Notes: generated from the letters alone by a model not told the origin. DNA of 64,000 bases from RGIG5579 sp045597125 (GCA_045597125.1 JAZODR010000052.1:124001-188000); one strand, 5' to 3'. Counted from the first letter of the stretch, positions 42,644-52,528 are shown. A program made the numbers and translations.

Positions 42644-43310
42644 ATAACTTTATAACATCCACAACATGTAAATTGCCGCAGTCCACCGTAAAACGAATCT
42701 CAAAGCCTGCAAAGGGAAAGCCATAAACACGGTGAGGATCATTGTGATAGGAAGGACGGGGATCCTGACGCAAAATTTCCATAAGTGCTTTCCTTTTTTC
42801 TATGGGAACAAGAGTCAAAAGTTGCTCGGAAAAATCAACGGACAGCGTATCGGAAATATGCTCGTCGGCAAATCCGCCGACAGCATCGGGATGAGAATCG
42901 GAAAAAGGAATATAAGGCTTAATATCATAAATAGGAGTACCGTCCATCAAATCGGCGCCCGCTATAACAAGGCAAGGTCCATCATCATTTTGTTCCGTGC
43001 GAATAAGACGAACGGATGAGAGCCCGATTGGGTTTGGCCGAAAAGGAGAACGAGTTGCAAAAACTCCCATTCTGGTATTACCACCCAAACGAGGTGGACG
43101 AACCGTAGGTGAGGACCCTTTATCCGTATGTTCCGAAAAGCACCAGATGAGCCAGAGATGCGAAAACCCTTCGATTCCGCGAATATAATCTGGATTGCGA
43201 TATTTTCCCTCAAATACAATACGGCTTTCCAAAGTATCTAAAATCCCGCTTTGACGGGGAATGGCAAACTTCGTAGGAAAATCGCTTCGGATTCTTGCAA
43301 TAATCTCCAT
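42642..43310 (-). CDS. trmO: tRNA m6t6A37 methyltransferase TrmO (TsaA/YaeB)
   Basis: 222 residues from ATG 43310 with GGAGG 6 bases upstream. The core 'FEGKYRNPDYIRGIEGFSHLWLIWCF' and 'MGVFATRSPFRPNPIGLSSVRLI' is characteristic of the TrmO beta-barrel SAM methyltransferase; DIKPYIPFSD follows. It methylates t6A37 of tRNA-Thr(GGU). Together with TcdA, two enzymes here act on t6A at position 37. Confidence 0.93.
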   Translation of the reverse strand: MEIIARIRSDFPTKFAIPRQSGILDTLESRIVFEGKYRNPDYIRGIEGFSHLWLIWCFSEHTDKGSSPTVRPPRLGGNTRMGVFATRSPFRPNPIGLSSVRLIRTEQNDDGPCLVIAGADLMDGTPIYDIKPYIPFSDSHPDAVGGFADEHISDTLSVDFSEQLLTLVPIEKRKALMEILRQDPRPSYHNDPHRVYGFPFAGFEIRFTVDCGNLHVVDVIKL

Positions 43311-43322
43311 ACCTATTCCTCC

Positions 43323-43354
43323 AAAAAAAGTCCTTGCCATGACGGCAAGGACTT
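43323..43354 (-). terminator. terminator of the tRNA cluster
   Basis: On the minus strand AAAGTCCTTGCC pairs with GGCAAGGACTTT, followed by a T run, directly after the CCA of tRNA-Asp. Confidence 0.88.
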
Positions 43355-43431
43355 TGGCGACCTGAAGGGGGCTCGAACCCCTGACCTCTAGCGTGACAGG
43401 CTAGCGTTCTAACCAACTGAACTACCAGGCC
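43355..43431 (-). tRNA. tRNA-Asp (GUC)
   Basis: Acceptor GGCCTGG with TCAGGTC, anticodon stem CTAGC/GCTAG around CTGTCAC (anticodon GTC), T loop TTCGAGC, encoded CCA. It is the last of four co-transcribed tRNAs. Confidence 0.95.
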
Positions 43432-43461
43432 GTTTCAAATGCTCGAAAAATTCGAGCATCG

Positions 43462-43537
43462 TGGTGGAAACTATAGGGCTCGAACCTATGACCCTCTGCT
43501 TGTAAGGCAGATGCTCTCCCAGCTGAGCTAAGCTTCC
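43462..43537 (-). tRNA. tRNA-Val (UAC)
   Basis: Acceptor GGAAGCT with AGTTTCC, anticodon stem TCTGC/GCAGA around CTTACAA (anticodon TAC), encoded CCA. A small hairpin at 43439-43459 separates it from tRNA-Asp. Confidence 0.96.
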
Positions 43538-43540
43538 ATA

Positions 43541-43616
43541 TGGAGCGGATTACGGGGCTCGAACCCGCCACCTCGACCTTGGCAAGGTCGCGCTCTACCA
43601 AATGAGCTAAATCCGC
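43541..43616 (-). tRNA. tRNA-Gly (GCC)
   Basis: Acceptor GCGGATT with AATCCGC, anticodon stem CGACC/GGTCG around TTGCCAA (anticodon GCC), encoded CCA. Confidence 0.96.
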
Positions 43617-43631
43617 AATTTTTAAAGATAG

Positions 43632-43707
<76 letters not shown>

Positions 43708-43729
43708 ATACCCCTCTCAAACTTTTGGT

Positions 43730-43758
43730 AGTATATCATAGAAGTTATAGTTTGTCAA
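43730..43758 (-). promoter_or_regulatory. promoter of the tRNA cluster
   Basis: TTGACA (43758-43753), 17 bases, TATACT (43735-43730) on the minus strand. The TGA stop of the upstream SGNH gene (43757-43755) is part of the -35 box, so no terminator separates them. Confidence 0.82.
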
Positions 43759-44768
43759 GAGTATTTCTGGATTTCTCGATACAAGGACTCTGCATAGAAA
43801 GCGAATCCATGATCGTTGGGATGAAGCCTTTCATCGCGGAAGTACTTGCTATCGTGGGGTATAAATTCCCAACCGCAAATTACATTCATATTGGGAATGT
43901 TTTCACCAAGTTTTACAATAAAATTATGTACATTGGAAAATGCGCCACACGGTCTCGCCTCTTGGTATGCTTCACGCCATATGGGAGAAATCGCAAAAAT
44001 AGGGACATCGGGATAGGTACGACTAAGATTCTCATAAAAGCTCTTACAATTAGTCTGAAACTCTTCCAATGACTTAGATTTAGTCCAATCATTGGTACCA
44101 TACGCTACGGTAATCATATCGGGTTTAAAAGATTCGGAGGTTGCGGCAAGTTCAGGCCAAAACACCTCTCCTCCGATTGCCTTATTATATTCCTCAACCT
44201 TCAAAAGACGCGCAAGACGAGAAATGTACGAATTAGAAGAAAAAGCAGCATCATAACCATGGGTAATGGAGTCACCGAAACAAAGCATTTTCTTTTCGGG
44301 CTTGACGGGCTTTATAAAAGCGCCGTCCGAAACGCTGATTTCATTTAAAATTACTTTGGCAGACCACGGAAGATACAGTACTACCTCCTTTTCCCCTTCT
44401 CCCAGCTCAAATTTATATTCAAAGGGACCGTAAGAATAGCATTTAGAATTATTAGGCTCCTCTGTTATATTTGAAAAATTATCAAAGGATTTCTTTTTTT
44501 CGCCATTGATAAAAAGATCAAAGGAAAAATATCTGCGGCTGGCTGCAAAAACCGTTTCACCTTTCATACCAAAAACTTTACTATCAGTACGGAAGGAAAG
44601 CTTTACACCGGAACTGGAAAGAGCTTTCATATAAAAATCCGCACTTCTTACCCGATACAAATCGCGCTGTTCTTTGGTAAATCTATGAAATACAATCCCT
44701 TGCTCGGTTTCCTCAAGCTCAACCGCGCCGAGACTAATCGCTTGAAGTGTTTCCATTTTCAGTTTCAT
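43755..44768 (-). CDS. SGNH/GDSL hydrolase, cytosolic
   Basis: 337 residues without a signal peptide. An N-terminal beta-rich domain (about 1-150) is followed by the SGNH core: block I GDSITHG near 162-168, GTND near 222-225 and block V 'DERLHPNDH' near 310-318, giving the Ser, Asn, Asp and His residues. This two-domain form resembles carbohydrate esterase family members that remove acetyl groups from sugars. It follows the glycosylphosphotransferase with a TAATG overlap, so it probably trims or edits acetylated glycan precursors; that is inference from position. Confidence 0.87.
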   Translation of the reverse strand: MKLKMETLQAISLGAVELEETEQGIVFHRFTKEQRDLYRVRSADFYMKALSSSGVKLSFRTDSKVFGMKGETVFAASRRYFSFDLFINGEKKKSFDNFSNITEEPNNSKCYSYGPFEYKFELGEGEKEVVLYLPWSAKVILNEISVSDGAFIKPVKPEKKMLCFGDSITHGYDAAFSSNSYISRLARLLKVEEYNKAIGGEVFWPELAATSESFKPDMITVAYGTNDWTKSKSLEEFQTNCKSFYENLSRTYPDVPIFAISPIWREAYQEARPCGAFSNVHNFIVKLGENIPNMNVICGWEFIPHDSKYFRDERLHPNDHGFAFYAESLYREIQKYS

Positions 44769-46147
44769 TACAAATTATCAACCTCGTTTTTATCATGAAT
44801 TTCTTTAATGCTTTCCTTGGAAAAGCCTTCTGTGCTTTCCTTCATAAACATAATCTTGACGGTCATCAAAATTAGTTTTATATCAAGAAGCAAGGAATAA
44901 TTCTGCATATAAATCAAATCCAATTGGAGTTTATCGTAAGGAGCAGTATTATACTTTCCATAAAGCTGAGCATAGCCTGTCAAACCGCCTCGGAATTTCA
45001 AACGATAAGCAAACTCGGGAATCTTTTCTGAATATTGACGAATGTGCTCCACACGCTCAGGACGCGGACCTACAAGGCTCATATCCCCAAGCAAAATATC
45101 AATTAGCTGAGGAAGCTCGTCCATACGAGTCAATCGCAACACTTTTCCGACGGGAGTGATGCGAGGATCGTTATCTTCGGTAGGATTGACACCATGCAGA
45201 TCCGCATCAACTATCATACTGCGAAACTTATGGATGCGGAACACCTTACCATTGATTGTTCCTCGTTCCTGACGGAAAAACACAGGTCCGCCGTCATATA
45301 GCTTGATAGCAATGGCAGAAATCAGAAAAATCGGAGAGGTGATAATTAGCAAAAGCAAAGATACCACAATATCCATCACTCGTTTGATAACTCGCTGTTC
45401 AACGGTAAGACCTACATTGCGATAAAGCAACAAGGGGGTATCAAAAATATGCAGCCGCTCCGCCCCGCGAACCAAAATGTCTGAGATTTTTGTAGTGGTG
45501 TAAGCGCGAATATCGTTCTCAAAACAAATCTTCAAGATTTTGTTTCTCAGTTCGGAATGCACATCATAAACGATAACACATTCATAATTGCGGATCGTTT
45601 CTTCTAATTTTTCCACACCAACGGAAATATGCAAGATCTCACCGATCGTGAATTTATCCTTGCGGGAAGAGACCTTTTCCAAGAAAGCGTCGGGAGCATA
45701 ATTGTCATAGATCAAAAGGGTTTTCTTTGCCGGAAAAACGCGATAAAGAAACCAATTCCCAAAAAAAGTAATTGCAACAATCACCACAATATCCGCAATG
45801 AAGGCATAGATAAGCGGTAAAACACTAGCATAACCCGCTGATAGGAGAATAATCTGCAAATATACGATAAAAAGCGTCGAAAGCGTTGCGAGCATCTGTG
45901 CGATAACCAAATTTGTTCTGCGAAAAAGACCATATCTCAAGCCGTCAAAAGAGTTCAAGAATATGGTTAAAATAGTCGCATAAACAAAGTAGAAGAACCA
46001 ATTTCCCTTTTGCACAAAGGGGACAACGATATCGGCATTATACTCCGTCGTCCAAACAAAGGCAAAGATCAATGTTTGAGCTAAAATCAAAGTCAATGCA
46101 AGTAATAAACGCAAAAAACGCTTATATTGCTCGTTTTTAACCCGCAT
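44768..46147 (-). CDS. exopolysaccharide polyprenyl glycosylphosphotransferase
   Basis: 459 residues: four to five membrane segments in the first 140 residues, a CoA-binding-like domain (about 140-260), a further segment near 275-295 and the catalytic PGT domain with 'GPVFFRQERGTINGKVFRIHKFRSM', split over two strands, 'RMDELPQLIDIL' and 'SLVGPRPER'. It moves a sugar-1-phosphate from a nucleotide sugar to undecaprenyl phosphate, starting glycan assembly at the membrane. It is the second such enzyme in the window and would serve the ABC-exported glycan. Confidence 0.93.
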   Translation of the reverse strand: MRVKNEQYKRFLRLLLALTLILAQTLIFAFVWTTEYNADIVVPFVQKGNWFFYFVYATILTIFLNSFDGLRYGLFRRTNLVIAQMLATLSTLFIVYLQIILLSAGYASVLPLIYAFIADIVVIVAITFFGNWFLYRVFPAKKTLLIYDNYAPDAFLEKVSSRKDKFTIGEILHISVGVEKLEETIRNYECVIVYDVHSELRNKILKICFENDIRAYTTTKISDILVRGAERLHIFDTPLLLYRNVGLTVEQRVIKRVMDIVVSLLLLIITSPIFLISAIAIKLYDGGPVFFRQERGTINGKVFRIHKFRSMIVDADLHGVNPTEDNDPRITPVGKVLRLTRMDELPQLIDILLGDMSLVGPRPERVEHIRQYSEKIPEFAYRLKFRGGLTGYAQLYGKYNTAPYDKLQLDLIYMQNYSLLLDIKLILMTVKIMFMKESTEGFSKESIKEIHDKNEVDNL

Positions 46148-46178
46148 CTTATATCTCCTTTAAAAACCTTTGAACTTC

Positions 46179-47288
46179 TTATTTGCTAAATTTTTCGACA
46201 ATAGCATCAACGATGCGCTCGCTGGCATGTCCGTCACCGTAGGGGTTACTTGCTTTACTCATACGGTCATACTCTTTTTCGTCTGTCAAAAGGCGCAGAG
46301 TCTCACGATAAATCGCATCACTATCGGTACCAACAAGCTTCAAAGTGCCTGCAGCAATACCTTCGGGACGCTCGGTAGTATTGCGAAGCACCAGAACCGG
46401 TTTTCCAAGAGAGGGTGCTTCCTCCTGAATTCCACCGCTGTCGGAAAGGATAATATGTGCCTTGTTCTGGAAGTTATGAAAATCAAATACCTCCAAAGGC
46501 TCAATCAGCTTAACCCTGTCACAATTACCGAAAATTTCATCGGCAGCAGCACGAACCAGTGGATTCTTATGAATGGGGTAAATGACCTTGTATCCGTCAA
46601 CCTCATCCAAAACTCTGCGAATGCCGCGGAAAATGTTCTTCATCGGTTCACCGAGATTTTCTCTACGATGGGCAGTAAGAAGAATGAGCTTATCCCCTTG
46701 CAACCATTCGAGCTCAGGATGGGTATAATTCTCATCAACAGTGGTACTCATTGCATCAATAACGGTATTACCCGTTACGTAAATCTTTTCATCCGGAAGA
46801 TTTTCCTTTAAAAGATTTTCACGGGAAAGCTCCGTGGGTGCAAAATACATATCGGTCATACAATCCACCATCTGGCGGTTCATTTCCTCGGGATAGGGAG
46901 AATATTTGTCATACGTGCGAAGCCCTGCCTCCACGTGACCGATAGCAACCTGATTATAGAAAGCTGCCAGAGCTCCTGCAAAGGTGGTAGAAGTATCACC
47001 GTGTACCAAAACGATATCGGGCTTTGTTTCCTTTAAAACGCCGTCAATTCCGTTGAGCGCACGCGTGGTAATGTCAGCAAGAGTCTGCCCCTGCTTCATC
47101 ATATTCAGATCAAAATCGGGGGTAATGCAAAAGGTAGCCAGAACCTGATCCAGCATCTCGCGATGCTGTGCAGTCACACACACAATGCTCTCGATCTCTT
47201 CCCTCTTCTCCAGTTCCTTTACCAGAGGTGCCATTTTTATTGCCTCGGGACGAGTCCCGAAAATACTCATTACTTTGATTTTTTTCAT
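46179..47288 (-). CDS. wecB: UDP-N-acetylglucosamine 2-epimerase (WecB/MnaA)
   Basis: 369 residues, the usual length. 'FGTRPEAIKMAPLV', 'VHGDTSTTFAGALAAFYNQVAIGHVEAGLRT' in two motif blocks, 'PYPEEMNRQMVD' and 'LTAHRRENLG' give the non-hydrolysing epimerase signature. It supplies UDP-ManNAc, the donor used by TagA/WecG-type transferases such as the one at the start of this block. Start and the preceding stop overlap as TAATG. Confidence 0.95.
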   Translation of the reverse strand: MKKIKVMSIFGTRPEAIKMAPLVKELEKREEIESIVCVTAQHREMLDQVLATFCITPDFDLNMMKQGQTLADITTRALNGIDGVLKETKPDIVLVHGDTSTTFAGALAAFYNQVAIGHVEAGLRTYDKYSPYPEEMNRQMVDCMTDMYFAPTELSRENLLKENLPDEKIYVTGNTVIDAMSTTVDENYTHPELEWLQGDKLILLTAHRRENLGEPMKNIFRGIRRVLDEVDGYKVIYPIHKNPLVRAAADEIFGNCDRVKLIEPLEVFDFHNFQNKAHIILSDSGGIQEEAPSLGKPVLVLRNTTERPEGIAAGTLKLVGTDSDAIYRETLRLLTDEKEYDRMSKASNPYGDGHASERIVDAIVEKFSK

Positions 47289-49678
47289 TAGTTTTGACCT
47301 CTTTCATTTTCTTTCAGCAATTCTATAATCAATTCCGCTTTTTTAGACCAATCATTCTCTTGCGCTTCTCTATCAAGCAACACCATATAATCACTATCAC
47401 AGGTTGCTTTTGAAGCCCTATCCAAGTGCTCTAAAAACTCATTATGATTTTCAGCTACCATAACTGATTTATAATTTTTACATTCAAGCATTGCAGTAGT
47501 TACAATCGGTTTATGTAACGCCATGTATTCAAACAGTTTCAACGGAGAAGTTGCTTGGGTAATAGAATTAATAACAAAAGGAATTGTAAGAACATCCATC
47601 TTATCCGCATAATACTTCAAAATATGATATTCTTTCGGACCGATAAAATAAACGTTTTTCAAATCACCAATGCCACTGTTGTCATAAGACTCATCGTATT
47701 TGATACCAATCAAAACAACATTATACTTATCAGTGGCATCAATTTTCTTAATTAGATCATAATCAAACCAGCTTGCCAACGCTCCATAGTAACAAACGTT
47801 AATTTTTCCATTATGAATAATGCTTGAAAAATTATTTTCAAATTCAGGAGGCGAAGATAGATCACGGAAAAAGTCGTAGTCCACACCATTACAAGCCAAA
47901 ACCATATTTTCTGTACCGCGCTTGCTCACAACATCATCATAAAGCTGTTTTGCAGTAGTAACAACGGGGATTCGCTTATTCCCCATTGCAAAGTTGTACT
48001 TATCCAGTACATATTCGGGGATTTCTTCAGTTCCGGAAAGTTCGGGGCTAATATCATCAATATACTCGTAAAGCAGATTAAATCCCTTGGCAATGTACTC
48101 ATCAACTTCAGACATACTCATAGACCAGTTCGTAGAATAAATCTGGATATAAACCGGTCTATCCTGAGCTGCAAGCATGCTTTCCAATGCGTTTTTGGCA
48201 ATCGGGTTTTCAAAATTAACCAAATAGAGATTATCTTCTGCCGCTTTAATATCAACAACAGGATCGGTTTTCAGGTTGACTTCGTAAAACACCAGACATC
48301 CTTTCTTTGCAAATTGTCGTGCAATATGCTGCGGACGCTGGAACAAAGGGACAGCCCAACCAAAAGGACTTCTCCAAACGATGATTCTGTCGAATTGATT
48401 CTGCTCGAAGATTCCAGAAATTTCAGAAGCTACACTTTTGTGATTACAACCGGACACAAACGAAATCATAGCCTTTGCTTTAGAAGCCCAAGTATTATCC
48501 AAAGCTTCTTTGATCAAAAGTTCTTTATACTCGGGGTCGCTGTTTTTCTGAATTGCTCTCTCAATATTCTCTACAAATGCCTCGTGTGATTCAGAATAGA
48601 ACACAGATTGATATTTCTTGCACTCGGGAAGCGCCGTGGTAACAATAGGTTTCTCCATCGCCATATATTCAAACAGTTTTACAGGGCTTGTAGCTTCGGT
48701 GATCTCGTTGATCACAAAGGGAATGATGCATACATCCGCATTGCACGCATAACTTGGCAATACGTCATACCCCTTTCTGCCAAGGAAGAAAACGTTGTCA
48801 ATATCTAAAATACCGCTCTTTGACAATGTATCGTCATAATCCTGACCGATTAGAACAATGGCATAATTTTTGTTTTCCGCAACTTTGAGAATCAAATCGT
48901 AATCAAACCAATTTGCAAGTGCTCCGTAATAGCAGAGAACGGTTAGATAATTATTTCGAATCTCCTGCATATCCTCGGGAACGTCATATTTCGCATATTT
49001 AAAATGCTCATAATCAACGCCATTGGTAATAAGTTCAGCCTTTTTGAAAGAAGATTCTTCGATTTTGCTCTTGAGTTTCGTTGCAGTGGAAACGACGAAA
49101 ACATTTTCATCTTTCAAAACACTATTGTGACGGGCAAGAAGATCAAAATACGTATCTCCGGATAATTCTTCATTCAGATCGTCCACGTACTCGTATATAA
49201 CCTTATAGCGATATTCCTCATATAACTGTATGCGTTCATAAGGAATGTAATCGGTGGAATATACCATCAAGTACTTATCGTAAACATTGGCAAAAGTATG
49301 GAACACCGCGTCACGATAATAACCCAAATCAACAAGGAGCAAATTATCTTTTAACACCTTGATACGAGTTTTATCGGTATAATCTTCATCTTCGTGAGAA
49401 TGATAGATCATCAAAACATTATCGGGCAAGTTTGAAGCAATTTGTTGGGGACGCTGCTTCATAATCTTATTCCAGCCGAAATTGTTTTCAAAAACGATAA
49501 CAGTACTATACTTTTCAAGCTGCACAAAGCCTGCAAGTACGGCGCACAGTTTATCCTTTTTTCTGAATATGATTCTATACCGGATAGTTTTCAACACCTT
49601 TTTGCACGTAGCAAAGAAACCATATCTTTTTAAATATTTGAAACCTTTTTTAAATAATCTTTTGAATTTATTAATCAT
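47288..49678 (-). CDS. two-module GT4-like glycosyltransferase
   Basis: 796 residues from ATG 49678 (AGGGG 6 bases upstream; an ATG 15 bases earlier has no SD). Two similar halves of about 370 residues each follow a basic amphipathic start ('KRYGFFATCKK'). Each half has a QRPQ(Q/H)IA motif, a 'YEYxDDxxxELSG' stretch, NGVDY, a 'CYYGALAxWFDYDLI' stretch and the C-terminal 'IPFVINxITxATSPxKLFEYMA' with the E-x7-E type pattern of GT-B enzymes. Both halves keep these motifs, so both may be active. No membrane segments. Donor and acceptor are unknown. Confidence 0.85.
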   Translation of the reverse strand: MINKFKRLFKKGFKYLKRYGFFATCKKVLKTIRYRIIFRKKDKLCAVLAGFVQLEKYSTVIVFENNFGWNKIMKQRPQQIASNLPDNVLMIYHSHEDEDYTDKTRIKVLKDNLLLVDLGYYRDAVFHTFANVYDKYLMVYSTDYIPYERIQLYEEYRYKVIYEYVDDLNEELSGDTYFDLLARHNSVLKDENVFVVSTATKLKSKIEESSFKKAELITNGVDYEHFKYAKYDVPEDMQEIRNNYLTVLCYYGALANWFDYDLILKVAENKNYAIVLIGQDYDDTLSKSGILDIDNVFFLGRKGYDVLPSYACNADVCIIPFVINEITEATSPVKLFEYMAMEKPIVTTALPECKKYQSVFYSESHEAFVENIERAIQKNSDPEYKELLIKEALDNTWASKAKAMISFVSGCNHKSVASEISGIFEQNQFDRIIVWRSPFGWAVPLFQRPQHIARQFAKKGCLVFYEVNLKTDPVVDIKAAEDNLYLVNFENPIAKNALESMLAAQDRPVYIQIYSTNWSMSMSEVDEYIAKGFNLLYEYIDDISPELSGTEEIPEYVLDKYNFAMGNKRIPVVTTAKQLYDDVVSKRGTENMVLACNGVDYDFFRDLSSPPEFENNFSSIIHNGKINVCYYGALASWFDYDLIKKIDATDKYNVVLIGIKYDESYDNSGIGDLKNVYFIGPKEYHILKYYADKMDVLTIPFVINSITQATSPLKLFEYMALHKPIVTTAMLECKNYKSVMVAENHNEFLEHLDRASKATCDSDYMVLLDREAQENDWSKKAELIIELLKENERGQN

Positions 49679-49689
49679 GGAAATCCCCT

Positions 49690-50448
49690 TCATTTGCCAA
49701 TTACAAACTGATAATACTCATCACAAATTTCTTTTCCGCCAATCTTTACAACGTTTCCGTGATCGATCCAAACAACCATATCACACATCTGCTTTACCTG
49801 TTCAGCGGAATGCGAAACAAACAGAACCGTTGTTCCTCCGCCAATCATAGAAAGCATCTTTTCCATACTCTTTGCCTGAAAAGCAATGTCACCAACAGAC
49901 AGTATTTCATCGACAATCAGAATCTCAGGCTCTACGATCGTAGCAACGGAAAATGCAAGACGAGCCACCATACCGGAAGAAAAGTTTTGAACAGGAACTT
50001 CCAAGAAGTCATGAAGTTCGGAAAAATCTACGATTTCCTGAAATTTGGAATCAATGAGTTCCTTGGAATAACCCATAATGGCGCCGTTGAGATAAATATT
50101 CTCACGAGCAGTAAGCTGCGGGTCAAAGCCGGCACCAAGCTCGATCATAGGACAGATGTTACCACGGGTCCGAACTTCTCCTTTGGTAGGCTTCATAACA
50201 CCGGCAACAATTTTTAAAAGTGTTGATTTACCGGCTCCGTTCGTTCCGACAAATCCAACAACCTGCCCCTTTTTGACACAAAAATCAACATCAGTCAATG
50301 CCCAGAAGTCACTTCGGGGAGTTTTCTTCTTTCCGCAAAAAAAATCTACGAACCATTGCTTTAAGGAAAAGCCTTTTTCAATGCCGAGATTGAAGCGCAT
50401 GGAAACGTGATCAACCTCGATCATATTGTCTTTCATATCCATTGCCAC
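49690..50448 (-). CDS. polysaccharide/teichoic acid export ATPase (TagH-like)
   Basis: 252 residues. After a leading 'MRFNLGIEKGFSLKQW' it has Walker A GTNGAGKST, the atypical signature FSSGM typical of polysaccharide exporters, and Walker B 'ILIVDEILSVGD'. It lacks the C-terminal carbohydrate-binding domain of Wzt and the SH3-like tail of TagH. With the permease it moves an undecaprenyl-linked glycan across the membrane. A four-base overlap with a start codon of the next gene suggests coupling. Confidence 0.93.
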   Translation of the reverse strand: MAMDMKDNMIEVDHVSMRFNLGIEKGFSLKQWFVDFFCGKKKTPRSDFWALTDVDFCVKKGQVVGFVGTNGAGKSTLLKIVAGVMKPTKGEVRTRGNICPMIELGAGFDPQLTARENIYLNGAIMGYSKELIDSKFQEIVDFSELHDFLEVPVQNFSSGMVARLAFSVATIVEPEILIVDEILSVGDIAFQAKSMEKMLSMIGGGTTVLFVSHSAEQVKQMCDMVVWIDHGNVVKIGGKEICDEYYQFVIGK

Positions 50449-50454
50449 CGCTCC

Positions 50455-51267
50455 TTACACATAGTAAATGAATTTATCTTGATTCTTCTTGAAGACAAAA
50501 AGCCCCAACAACAAGAAGCCAAGGCCAAACACCATTGAATATATCCATGCATTGATCTCGGGTACAGTTTGATACAGCATAACTCTGCGGATAAAATACA
50601 AGAACCAATACAGAGGATTACATTTGAAAATCGCTTGTAACATAGGACTCAAATTGAGATTTTCAAGTTCATACATAATGGGAGTCAAATACGTCCACAA
50701 AGAAATAATAACACCATAAATATAGAACATGTCGCGCAAAAATACTGCGAGGGTTGATAAAATCAAACCAAAACCAAGCGTAAACATAAACAGACACAAA
50801 TATACATAAGGCAACAAAAGATGCTCAATGCACAAACCAGGACCTGAAATTAACAAGATTACATAAAGAGGAATCTGACTAAGCAAAAAGTTAATTCCGA
50901 CGAAAATACACTTGGACACAGGGAAAATGTACTTGGGCATATAAACCTTATTGATCAGGCTAAAGTTTGCGACAACGCTGCTCATGGAAAGGTTTGATGC
51001 TTCACTGAAATAGTTAAAAGCAACCAAACCGCTCATCAAGTAAGAAAGATAGTCTACCTCGGTTTGAAACTTAAACACCTTAGAAAAAACAAGTGCCATA
51101 ACCGCCATAGTAAGGACGGGATACAAAAGGCTCCACAAAACACCCAGAACACTTCTCTTGTACTTCACCTTAAAATCACGGGAAACAAGCTGTTGCAACA
51201 AAAAGTGATATTTGGTCCAAACATATTTAATGTTATTCAGCAAGAATTTCACCCCTCTTTCATTCAT
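50455..51267 (-). CDS. polysaccharide/teichoic acid export permease (TagG-like)
   Basis: 270 residues, six membrane segments. 'QLVSRDFKVKYKRSVLGVLWSLLYPVL' near residues 25-52, in two motif parts, is the ABC-2 signature of glycan exporters. The coordinate uses ATG 51267, but a TTG at 51243 has GAGGGGTG seven bases upstream and may be the true start. It overlaps the preceding glycosyltransferase by eight bases. Works with the neighbouring ATPase. Confidence 0.92.
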   Translation of the reverse strand: MNERGVKFLLNNIKYVWTKYHFLLQQLVSRDFKVKYKRSVLGVLWSLLYPVLTMAVMALVFSKVFKFQTEVDYLSYLMSGLVAFNYFSEASNLSMSSVVANFSLINKVYMPKYIFPVSKCIFVGINFLLSQIPLYVILLISGPGLCIEHLLLPYVYLCLFMFTLGFGLILSTLAVFLRDMFYIYGVIISLWTYLTPIMYELENLNLSPMLQAIFKCNPLYWFLYFIRRVMLYQTVPEINAWIYSMVFGLGFLLLGLFVFKKNQDKFIYYV

Positions 51268-52528
51268 AACGGCGAATCAAATCAATAATTGCGTTTGCCT
51301 TTGCTGACCAATCGTTTTCTCTTGCTTCGCGATCGAGCAAAGCAAGATAGTCTAGATCATCTGCCAACTGCTCCGCTTTCTCAAGCTGAGCCAGAAAGCT
51401 GTCGTGATCCGTACCGATCAAAACACTTTTATATTTTCTGCACTCATTCATATCGGTAGTAACGATAGGCTTATGCAAAGCCATATACTCAAACACTTTC
51501 ACGGGACTGGTAGCACGAGTAATATCATTAATCTTGAAAGGAATCGTAAGAATATCGCAGCATCTGGCATAATTTTTCAGCACTTTATAATCACGGGGAC
51601 CCAAAAAATACACATTCTCTTCCCCATTCATATTTTGATCAAAAGATTCGTCGTACTTAATACCAAAAAGAACCACGGAATAGCGATTGGTTGCGGCAAT
51701 TTTTTTCAGAAGATCGTAGTCAAACCATTTGGCAAGGGCTCCGTAATAACAAACAATGGGTTTTCCCTTTTCCAGAATCTCGGTGAATTCCTGCTCAAAT
51801 TCATAATCCTCATCAAAATGTTCAAAAAACGAATAATCCACGCCATTAGATGAAAAAGCAACATTCTTTTCACCACGATGAGAAACAACGTCCTTGTATA
51901 GCATATCAGCGGTTACCACCACAAATACATCATCATTGGACATAGCAAACTCATATTTATCAACAATGTTTTGCGGAATATCCTTAGTGCCAGCAAGTTC
52001 AGGAGAAATATCGTCGATATATTCGTAAATAAAACGAAAGCCTTTGAAAATGTAATTTTTAATCTGTTCTACAGAAAGCTTCCAATCTGTTGAATATAGC
52101 TGAACATACTTTGGTTTTTGAATTTTTGCAAGTTCGTGCATCAAAATACGATTGAGCAAAATGTTGTTATAATTCACAAGATAAATATTATCGGTCAATT
52201 TTTTAACAGTTTTGACCTTGTCGGTCATTGTTGTCACCTCATAGAGAACCAGACAACGATTTTTAGCAAGATTGTTGGCAATATGCTGAGGGCGTTGAAA
52301 CAAAGGCACTTGATATCCAAAACTACTGCGCCACAAAACAACGCGATCAAAGCCATCCTCAGCAAGGATCTCGACAAAGAGCCGATGATACTTTTTCGGA
52401 TTAAAAAACACGGCAAAACTTATTTTATTCATATAATTGGCAACCACATAGGCATACAATTTTTTGCAAAAGCCTAAAAAACCGTATTTTTTATAAACAT
52501 TGACCAGTTTTGAAATTTTATCCTTCAT
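51260..52528 (-). CDS. GT4-like glycosyltransferase, single module
   Basis: 422 residues, closely similar to the second half of the 796-residue enzyme: QRPQHIANNL, 'YEYIDDISPELAGT', NGVDY, 'CYYGALAKWFDYDLL' and 'ATSPVKVFEYMALHKPIV'. The start 'YKKYGFLGFCKKLYAYV' is also shared with that protein. It likely adds one sugar of the lipid-linked repeat at the cytosolic face of the membrane. It lies nine bases after the WecG/TagA gene and before the exporter genes. Confidence 0.87.
   Translation of the reverse strand: MKDKISKLVNVYKKYGFLGFCKKLYAYVVANYMNKISFAVFFNPKKYHRLFVEILAEDGFDRVVLWRSSFGYQVPLFQRPQHIANNLAKNRCLVLYEVTTMTDKVKTVKKLTDNIYLVNYNNILLNRILMHELAKIQKPKYVQLYSTDWKLSVEQIKNYIFKGFRFIYEYIDDISPELAGTKDIPQNIVDKYEFAMSNDDVFVVVTADMLYKDVVSHRGEKNVAFSSNGVDYSFFEHFDEDYEFEQEFTEILEKGKPIVCYYGALAKWFDYDLLKKIAATNRYSVVLFGIKYDESFDQNMNGEENVYFLGPRDYKVLKNYARCCDILTIPFKINDITRATSPVKVFEYMALHKPIVTTDMNECRKYKSVLIGTDHDSFLAQLEKAEQLADDLDYLALLDREARENDWSAKANAIIDLIRRYE

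Noticed and set aside
43439..43459. Hairpin between tRNA-Asp and tRNA-Val as a terminator
   Set aside because: It lacks a T run on the minus strand and lies inside a co-transcribed tRNA cluster; it is more likely a processing spacer.
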